Assembly: GCA_937888665.1 (NCBI GenBank)
Contig: CALBET010000415.1
Coordinates: 1 to 6,370 of the forward strand
Source of the DNA: an uncultured Acidobacteriota bacterium
GTDB lineage: Bacteria > Acidobacteriota > Vicinamibacteria > Vicinamibacterales > UBA8438
Reading direction: 5' to 3'
DNA: 6,370 nucleotides
Within the stretch, counting starts at the first letter, position 1; the number at the start of each line of letters is the position of its first letter. Position numbers and translations under genes: made by a program. This document shows, one piece after another, positions 1-4,476 of the stretch. The notes under the pieces were generated by a model. It had not been told where the DNA came from. It saw only the letters and a list, made by a program, of their open reading frames with translations, and searched no databases.

Positions 1-246
1 GAGCACGCCGGCGCCCGCGCGCAAACCCAGCGCCTCAACCGCCAGATGCAACGCGGCCGTCCCGGAGTTCAGCGCCACCGCATGGCGAGCACCCACCGCC
101 TCGGCGAACGCCGCTTCAAAACGTTCTACCCGAGGACCGGTGGTGAGCCATCCGGACCTGAGCGTCTCCACGACTTCATTGATCTCGTCGTCGCCGAGAC
201 TGGGTTTGAAGAACGGGACGGTACTCGTCGCGGTCCCATCACTCAT
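1..246 (-). CDS. DegT/DnrJ/EryC1/StrS-family PLP-dependent sugar aminotransferase, N-terminal part (cut by left edge)
   Basis: This is the first 82 codons of a gene that leaves the window at base 1. The protein begins MSDGTATSTVPFFKPSLGDD and continues with EINEVVETLRSGWLTTGP and the loop LNSGTAALHLA (about residues 59-69). The early F-x-P-x-L/I-x-x-x-E-I, the S-G-W-L-T-x-G-P turn and the N-S-G-T-A-A-L PLP-phosphate loop are the standard opening of the DegT/DnrJ/EryC1/StrS fold, which transfers an amino group from glutamate to a keto-sugar nucleotide for surface polysaccharides, lipid A or glycosylated products. The catalytic lysine lies outside the window, so activity and substrate cannot be judged. 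The ATG at 246 is preceded by AGGG about eight bases upstream and lies exactly where family members begin. It is the last member of the minus-strand gene run, 161 bases after the repeat-protein stop, so it may have its own promoter. Confidence 0.87.
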   Translation of the reverse strand, partial: MSDGTATSTVPFFKPSLGDDEINEVVETLRSGWLTTGPRVERFEAAFAEAVGARHAVALNSGTAALHLAVEALGLRAGAGVL

Positions 247-343
247 GATGCGTCCCTATCTCCGACGTCGCCGACGAGCGTTCCAGTGATTTCAACAGAG
301 TGCGCCTGCAGAGCGGAAAGGCCAGCAGCACCACCCATAGCCT

Positions 344-394
344 TAGCAGCCCGTGGTGAAAGTCCCGCTGCGGGACTTTCACCACGGGCTGCTA
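344..394. repeat. Perfect 51-base palindrome in the gap between two minus-strand genes
   Basis: Bases 344-368 are the exact reverse complement of 370-394, with the single base T369 at the centre. The arms run from TAGCAGCCCG through GGTGAAAGTC to CCCGC. It lies 13 bases beyond the repeat-protein stop and about 100 bases before the aminotransferase start. In RNA it would form a very stable hairpin, but no run of U follows on either strand, so it is not a textbook intrinsic terminator. It could still protect mRNA ends or attenuate read-through. The CTAGCAGCCCG outer end recurs at the borders of the 2109-2296 segment. Ends of the CTAGCAG type with a GAAA stretch resemble, from memory, termini of some IS1182-like elements, so two abutting element ends are a possible origin; that is inference. 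Confidence 0.9.
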
Positions 395-407
395 GGGCTC
401 TGACCAC

Positions 408-1064
408 CTACCGAGAAACGTCCACGCGAGTGCGGTATGCGCCCTGTTCATCTGGGTTGCTCTCGATCGCCACAAGAATGCCCGCCTCATACACGAGCCG
501 GCGCTCCGGCCGACCATCCCCATCCTCGTCGAACGACGCGGTCGCCACGCGTCCAGCCTCGTGTGTCTCCCACTTATCAGGCCGGCCGTCGAGATCGACA
601 TCCTCTTCGACCCGGACCAGAACACCGCCGTCGTAGAACTCCCATCGATCGACTGTCCCATCAGCGGGGGTGGACACCTCGATCCGTACCACCTCGCCAT
701 CGTCGCCTTCAAACGCCCAGGCATCGACCCGTCCGTCGCCTCCCCTCGAGAACCCGACCTTCTCTAGCGTCCGATCCTCGCGGTAGTACTCCCATCGTTC
801 GACCACGCCGTCCTCGTCCCGGTCGATTTCGATGCGCAGAAGGGCGTTGCCGTCCATGTAGCTCCAGGTATCGATGGTCCCGTTGTCGTCCGAATCGAGG
901 GTGATCACCTCAAGCCGACCGGTCTCCATGTCGTACTCAGCGTCGATCGTCCGCTGGGCCCTCAGCCGCTCCGGGTCCGGCGCGCAGGAGATGCCCGCGA
1001 GCAGGGTGACCGCCAGCGCACGCGCCGCCCACGAGGCCGCTGCCAGACAGGGACGTCTAACCAT
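408..1064 (-). CDS. Secreted or lipid-anchored protein of acidic DxDxDGxxDxW-type tandem repeats, function unknown
   Basis: The 218-residue product starts with a basic, hydrophobic leader (residues 1-26) ending LLAGISC, so Cys27 could be a lipidation site. The lipobox is imperfect, with Gly at -3 rather than Leu, and cleavage by signal peptidase I is possible. From about residue 51 to the end are six to seven degenerate units of 22-25 residues. They have the pattern hydrophobic-x-hydrophobic, then D-x-D-x-D/N-G-x-x-D/E-x-W-x-Y/F, seen for example as LDSDDNGTIDTW, IDRDEDGVVERWEYY and EDVDLDGRPDKWE. The acidic DxDxDG loops resemble EF-hand or dockerin-type calcium loops, and the W/Y positions suggest stacked beta hairpins. 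A stop codon lies directly before the ATG, so 1064 is the earliest start in this frame, although the Shine-Dalgarno sequence is weak. It follows the sulfurtransferase by about 130 bases and is probably co-transcribed. Role unknown; structural or calcium binding at the cell surface is a guess. Confidence 0.82.
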   Translation of the reverse strand: MVRRPCLAAASWAARALAVTLLAGISCAPDPERLRAQRTIDAEYDMETGRLEVITLDSDDNGTIDTWSYMDGNALLRIEIDRDEDGVVERWEYYREDRTLEKVGFSRGGDGRVDAWAFEGDDGEVVRIEVSTPADGTVDRWEFYDGGVLVRVEEDVDLDGRPDKWETHEAGRVATASFDEDGDGRPERRLVYEAGILVAIESNPDEQGAYRTRVDVSR

Positions 1065-1149
1065 TTACCAGCACCAACCGCATACTGATCTTCGCCAGGG
1101 CAACAGCAGGGATCTCCTCCTCGCCTTCCAGAATGACCCGTAGGTTCAC
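1057..1149 (-). CDS. Possible 30-residue ORF between the sulfurtransferase and the repeat protein
   Basis: A GTG at 1149 opens a 30-codon frame beginning VNLRVILEGEEEIPAVALAK and ending MRLVLVNG. Its TAG stop overlaps the repeat-protein ATG by eight bases (ATGGTTAG), the kind of junction that allows translational coupling. The peptide alternates hydrophobic residues with an acidic cluster (EGEEE) and does not look like random GC-rich shadow sequence. Against it, no Shine-Dalgarno sequence precedes the GTG, the length is marginal and I recognise no family. It could be a real small protein, a leader that couples translation, or a remnant of a decayed longer gene. Confidence 0.25.
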   Translation of the reverse strand: MNLRVILEGEEEIPAVALAKISMRLVLVNG

Positions 1150-1194
1150 CGGTAGTCGGCCGGATCCGTGACGGCGTCCATGCGGCGATTCTCG

Positions 1195-2049
1195 TCACCG
1201 AACACGGGTTTCGGGAGTCTCGATGGGCAGATCTTCCCGGTCGCCCCACTCTTTCCAGGAACCGATGTAGTTCCGCACGCGCGGATAGCCGATGAGTCTG
1301 AGGGCCAGATAGCTATGCGCGGCGCGGTAGCCACCCTGGCAGTAGCTGACCACTTCTTTCTCCGGGGTGATACCCGCCTCGGCGTACATCTGGTTCAGCT
1401 GTCCACCCGATTTGAACGCGCCGGTGTCGTCGAGGTTGCGCGTCCATTCGATATGTACGGCGCCGGGCACCGCACCACCTCGCTTCGCGCGCACGGTCGT
1501 GCCCACGTATTCGCCATCGGTCCTCGTGTCGAGGACGGCGACATCAGGCGCATCGAGTCGGTCTCTGAGGTCGCGCCATGTCGCAAGCCGCCCCGCGGCG
1601 GCGCCGACCTCCCAACCACTCGATCGGGGCGTCATGACGTCCAGGCTCACGAGACGACCCTCGCGCTGCCAGGCTCCGAAGCCCCCGTCGAGCAGGCGGG
1701 CCTCGGGGTGTCCGAAATACTCGAGAAACCAGAACGCCCGCGCCGCGCGTATGCCGGATTGCTCGTCGTACACCACGACCGCACGATTCGGCTCGACTCC
1801 CCGCGACGCGAGCAGATGTCCGATCATCCAGAGAAATGCCGCCAACGGGGCCGGGCTGGTATCGATCAGACTGAGCCCGAACAGGTCGAGGTGCACCGCT
1901 CCAGGGATATGCCCGAGCGCGAACTGCTCGGCCGGCCTGAGATCAAGCAGCAGGGGCGAGCCGGCGGTGGCGAGCCGCTCAGCGAGCGACTCGGTGCTGA
2001 TCAGCAGATCGGGATTCGCATACCCCTTCGGGTTGTCATGTATGGTCAT
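1195..2049 (-). CDS. Two-domain rhodanese-type sulfurtransferase (thiosulfate or 3-mercaptopyruvate sulfurtransferase)
   Basis: The 284-residue protein has the usual tandem rhodanese layout. The N-terminal domain (about 1-135) is non-catalytic: it has LLDLRPAEQFALGHIPGAVHLD near residues 34-55 and Asp95 (VVYDEQSG) where an active domain would have cysteine. The C-terminal domain (about 155-284) has VLDTRTDGEYVGT and the active loop CQGGYRAA with Cys237, followed by RLIGYPRVRNYIGSWKEWGD. Cys237 would carry the persulfide transferred from a sulfur donor to cyanide or another thiol. The loop has Arg at its sixth position, as in Azotobacter RhdA (CQTHHR), rather than the CGSGVT type of SseA, so a thiosulfate-type enzyme is somewhat more likely; the donor cannot be settled from sequence. 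I chose the ATG at 2049 (MTIHDNPKGY) over an upstream in-frame TTG at 2100, which adds 17 arginine- and glycine-rich residues with no homology. No signal peptide, so cytoplasmic. Confidence 0.93.
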   Translation of the reverse strand: MTIHDNPKGYANPDLLISTESLAERLATAGSPLLLDLRPAEQFALGHIPGAVHLDLFGLSLIDTSPAPLAAFLWMIGHLLASRGVEPNRAVVVYDEQSGIRAARAFWFLEYFGHPEARLLDGGFGAWQREGRLVSLDVMTPRSSGWEVGAAAGRLATWRDLRDRLDAPDVAVLDTRTDGEYVGTTVRAKRGGAVPGAVHIEWTRNLDDTGAFKSGGQLNQMYAEAGITPEKEVVSYCQGGYRAAHSYLALRLIGYPRVRNYIGSWKEWGDREDLPIETPETRVR

Positions 2050-2071
2050 GCGGTGACGCCTGGTCCTGAAT

Positions 2072-2100
2072 CTGATACCGCCGCCATTCTCGCACAGCAA
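2072..2100 (-). promoter_or_regulatory. Weak candidate sigma-70 promoter for the sulfurtransferase gene
   Basis: On the minus strand TTGCTG (2100-2095) and TATCAG (2077-2072) are separated by exactly 17 bases and would start transcription about 15 bases before the ATG at 2049. The matches to consensus are only 3 of 6 and 4 of 6. If real, this promoter lies just outside the MITE-like segment, and the sulfurtransferase could be transcribed separately from the permease operon. Confidence 0.27.
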
Positions 2101-2108
2101 TCGCCTGC

Positions 2109-2296
2109 GGGCTGCTAGCTACTGCTGTGTCAGATCTGCAGTCTCACCGACCGCAGCGCCTCGATGCGTACCGTGGCGCAGGCCTTCAGGCCTGCGAGGC
2201 AAGGCTGAAGCCTCGCCCCACTGATGTCGACACAGATCGGCGAAACACGTCTTTCTCGAACGTCTTGACGATCTGACAAAGTAGTACTAGCAGCCC
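2109..2296. mobile_element. MITE-like 188-base non-coding element with 27-28 base terminal inverted repeats
   Basis: The left end (2109-2136) reads GGGCTGCTAGCTACTGCTGT then GTCAGATC. The right end (2270-2296), reverse-complemented, reads GGGCTGCTAGTACTACTTTG then TCAGATC. They agree at 25 of 27 aligned positions with one single-base gap. Identity stops sharply at both outer borders. The interior holds two hairpins and no credible gene. Small size, terminal inverted repeats and an intergenic site ten bases beyond the permease stop are what a non-autonomous transposable element shows. I see no clear target-site duplication in the flanks (ending CGCCTGC on the left, starting CGTTCAC on the right), so this may be an old insertion or another kind of repeat. 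Transposase family unknown. Confidence 0.6.
2177..2215. repeat. Pair of abutting GC-rich hairpins inside the MITE-like segment
   Basis: CGCAGGCC (2177-2184) pairs with GGCCTGCG (2189-2196) around the loop TTCA. CGAGGC (2195-2200) pairs with GCCTCG (2210-2215), and within it AGGC (2202-2205) can alternatively pair with GCCT (2210-2213) around TGAA. The two stems share bases 2195-2196, so they compete or stack. The CTTCAG/CTGAAG cores make the two stems look like diverged copies of one another. They resemble REP-type interspersed palindromes and could stabilise the 3' end of the permease mRNA. There is no poly-U, so I do not call a terminator. Confidence 0.7.
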
Positions 2297-2306
2297 CGTT
2301 CACGGA

Positions 2307-3659
2307 CTACAGGAATGCGTATCTGAACAGGAACAGCACCGCGAAGAGGTAGACGAGCCAGTGCGCTTCGCCGCCCCGGCCGGTCGCGGTTTTCAGGAGT
2401 GCGTAGGCGATGAACCCGAACGCAATCCCGTCCGTGATGCTGACCGCCAGCGGCATCACCATCAGTGTCAGGAAGGCCGGCAAGGCCTCTGTCGGATCGT
2501 CCCACTCGATATGCCTCACCCCCTTGGCCATCATCGTGCCCACCAAGATCAGCGCCGGCGCCACGGCTGGATACAACGTCACTCCACCGCCGGCGTCGTA
2601 GCCGCCGCCGATCATGCCCACCAGCGGCGAGAAAAACAGGGACAACAGAAACAACCCAGCAATCACGACCGCAGTCAAGCCGGTTCGCCCACCGGCCGAG
2701 ACACCGGTGGCGCTCTCGACGTAGGCGGTCACGGTGGAGGTCCCCAACGCAGCGCCCGCGACCGTGCCGATCGCGTCAGCCAGCAACGCGCCACGCGCCC
2801 GCGGCAACATGCCGTCGCGCATCAGCCCCGCCTGTTCGCCCACCGCGACCAGAGTCCCGACCGAATCAAACAAGGCCAGAAAGAAGAACACGAAGATCAC
2901 TGGTGCGAACTCGAGACGCAGTGCGCCAAGCGGATCGAACTGCCCGAGGGTCGGCAAGATCGAGGGCGGCAGCGCGGCGAGACCCTGAAAGCGCGTGAGC
3001 CCGGCGGCCCACGCTACGGCCATGGAGACCAAGATGCCGATCAGAATCGCGCCCCGCACGCCTCGCACCCACAGTACCGCCGTCACCACCAACCCGAGCA
3101 GGGCCACCAGTGCGGGCGGCGTCCGCAGATCGCCGAGGGCAACCAGGGTACCTGGCGAGGCGACGACGATACCGGCCCACTGCAATCCAATCGTCGCGAT
3201 GAGCAGACCGATACCGGTAGCAATCGCGTGCTTCAACGAACCCGGAATAGCGACGATGAGCCGTTCTCTGAGCCCAAACCCAGCCGTGGCGATGAAGAGC
3301 AGGCCGGCTATCGCGACACCGCCTAGCGCCACCTGCCACGGCACCTCCATCGCCACCACCACGGTGAAGACGAAGTAGAAGTTGTGGCCCATCGCCGGAG
3401 CGACCGCGATGGGGTAGTTGGCCAGACCTGCCATCAGGAGCGTGGCAAGAGCCGAGGCGAGACACGTGGCCACGAAGACGGCCCCAAAGTCGAGACCGAT
3501 GGAGCTCATGAGCGCCGGCTGGACGAACAGGATGTAGGCCAGCGTGAGGAAGGTGGTCACGCCGGCCAGGATCTCCGTCCGCGGCGTGGTCCCCTGCTCG
3601 GACAGATGAAACCAGCGGTCCAGAACGCCGGTGGCTCCAGGCCCTAACTGAGCGCCCAT
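2307..3659 (-). CDS. NCS2-family (AzgA-like) adenine/guanine/hypoxanthine permease
   Basis: This 450-residue polytopic membrane protein matches AzgA-type nucleobase:cation symporters in length and order of motifs. The opening is LDRWFHLSEQGTTPRTEILAG (13-33) leading into the first membrane helix TTFLTLAYILFVQPAL. Then come VAPAMGHNFYF (86-96), the LFDSVGTLVAVG segment (263-274), GTSTVTAYVESATGVSAGGR (306-325) and the C-terminal DPTEALPAFLTLMVMPLAVS followed by ITDGIAFGFI (388-417). These include the conserved substrate-site helices of the family. The protein should sit in the inner membrane and import purine bases for salvage; which base cannot be told. The ATG at 3659 lies inside the end of the hydrolase gene (16-base overlap) and is preceded by GGGGAAGA, a close-set Shine-Dalgarno sequence, so the two genes are co-transcribed and probably coupled. 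The residue after MG in the first motif is His, where relatives I recall often have Leu or another hydrophobic residue. Confidence 0.95.
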   Translation of the reverse strand: MGAQLGPGATGVLDRWFHLSEQGTTPRTEILAGVTTFLTLAYILFVQPALMSSIGLDFGAVFVATCLASALATLLMAGLANYPIAVAPAMGHNFYFVFTVVVAMEVPWQVALGGVAIAGLLFIATAGFGLRERLIVAIPGSLKHAIATGIGLLIATIGLQWAGIVVASPGTLVALGDLRTPPALVALLGLVVTAVLWVRGVRGAILIGILVSMAVAWAAGLTRFQGLAALPPSILPTLGQFDPLGALRLEFAPVIFVFFFLALFDSVGTLVAVGEQAGLMRDGMLPRARGALLADAIGTVAGAALGTSTVTAYVESATGVSAGGRTGLTAVVIAGLFLLSLFFSPLVGMIGGGYDAGGGVTLYPAVAPALILVGTMMAKGVRHIEWDDPTEALPAFLTLMVMPLAVSITDGIAFGFIAYALLKTATGRGGEAHWLVYLFAVLFLFRYAFL

Positions 3660-4435
3660 TCTTCCCCATCCACACGCACTCGCCCTTCGTCCTGCAGCTT
3701 GATCAGATGCGCCAGCACGCTCTCGCGGGCCAGCAGCCGAAGTTCCGCCCTGATCCCCTGGTACAGCCGCTCGACGATCGCATCCGGTTGTCGCACGCCG
3801 GCGCGCAGCACATCAACGATCTGGTCCTCCCGCCGCTGCCGATGCTTCAAGTAACCGTCGATGACCGGCCCTGGCGCGTCGATGACCGGTCCGTGGGCCG
3901 GTAGCATGCGCGTCGGCGACAGGTCGCGCACCCGCCGAAGCGATTCCAGGTACTGCGTCAGGCTGCCGCCGCGAGAGATCGGGATCACCACCGAGCTCCC
4001 CAGCACAACCAGATCGGCGCAGAACACCGTGCCGTCCTTCTCATCGAAGAAACACAGATGGTCCGGTGCGTGACCAGGGGTATGCACCGTCGTCAGCACG
4101 CCGTCCCCGACTGGAATCAGTTCGCCGTCCGCGATCGGCTGGAACTCCACCGACTGCCGGTCATCCCGCTCCGGCCACGGCATTTTCCGGAACACCGCCT
4201 TCGGCCACCGCGCGGCGATCGGTTCACAGCCTTCCGCGTGGTCCGGGTGCGCGTGGGTCACCAGCACCTGCGTGAGTTCCGCCGACCCGAGCGCCGCGGC
4301 CAACGCGTCGAGATGCGAGGCCTTCCCGGTGGCCGCGTCCACCAGCGTCGGCGTCTTCCCGGAAATCAGATAGGTGTTGTTGCCGGCGCCGGTGTACGGC
4401 CCGGGGTTATCGCCGAGAACAAGTGTGATGTCCAC
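3644..4435 (-). CDS. LACTB2-like metallo-beta-lactamase-fold hydrolase
   Basis: From the GTG at 4435 the product is 263 residues. It opens with LGDNPGPYTGAGNNTYLI (7-24), the N-P-x-P-x-T-G-x-G-x-N-T-Y-L signature of the LACTB2 group, and has the dinuclear metal site HAHPDH (61-66), His122 in TPGHAPDH, Asp141 in FCADLV and His181 in LPAHGPVI. The C-terminal 60 or so residues (HRQRREDQIVDVL onward) are the helical, winged-helix-like tail of this group. Human LACTB2 is a mitochondrial endoribonuclease and other relatives resemble glyoxalase II, so the bacterial substrate is open: RNA or a thioester/ester are both possible. An in-frame TTG at 4483 would lengthen the protein by 16 residues with no family match and would lie on the probable promoter; the GTG has GAGG five bases upstream and fits the family's start. 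First gene of the hydrolase-permease operon. Confidence 0.93.
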   Translation of the reverse strand: MDITLVLGDNPGPYTGAGNNTYLISGKTPTLVDAATGKASHLDALAAALGSAELTQVLVTHAHPDHAEGCEPIAARWPKAVFRKMPWPERDDRQSVEFQPIADGELIPVGDGVLTTVHTPGHAPDHLCFFDEKDGTVFCADLVVLGSSVVIPISRGGSLTQYLESLRRVRDLSPTRMLPAHGPVIDAPGPVIDGYLKHRQRREDQIVDVLRAGVRQPDAIVERLYQGIRAELRLLARESVLAHLIKLQDEGRVRVDGEEWALS

Positions 4436-4476
4436 TGGGGCCTCGGGAGGGTTTCTTTGACGAACCAGCAAAAGCG

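Noticed and set aside
344..394. Intrinsic terminator for the repeat-protein gene
   Set aside because: The stem is strong, but no T-run follows on either strand; I list it as a repeat and leave any role in termination open.
46..636. Plus-strand open frame of 196 codons
   Set aside because: It is antisense to the aminotransferase start and the repeat-protein gene, rich in Arg/Pro/Ser/Thr as shadow frames of GC-rich genes are, and matches no family.
408..950. Repetitive coding sequence as a CRISPR-like or DNA-level tandem repeat
   Set aside because: The repetition is at protein level only; the DNA units are too diverged and variable in length to form an array.
2050..2100. Upstream TTG start extending the sulfurtransferase by 17 residues
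   Set aside because: The added MLCENGGGIRFRTRRHR has no rhodanese homology, and the ATG at 2049 starts where family members do.
1168..2118. Plus-strand open frame of 316 codons
   Set aside because: It lies antisense to the sulfurtransferase, whose catalytic motif and family alignment are clear; the plus-strand translation has no recognisable domain.
2361..3326. Plus-strand open frame of 321 codons
   Set aside because: It is antisense to the permease and has a composition of His/Gln/Arg/Asp typical of the complement of membrane-protein codons.
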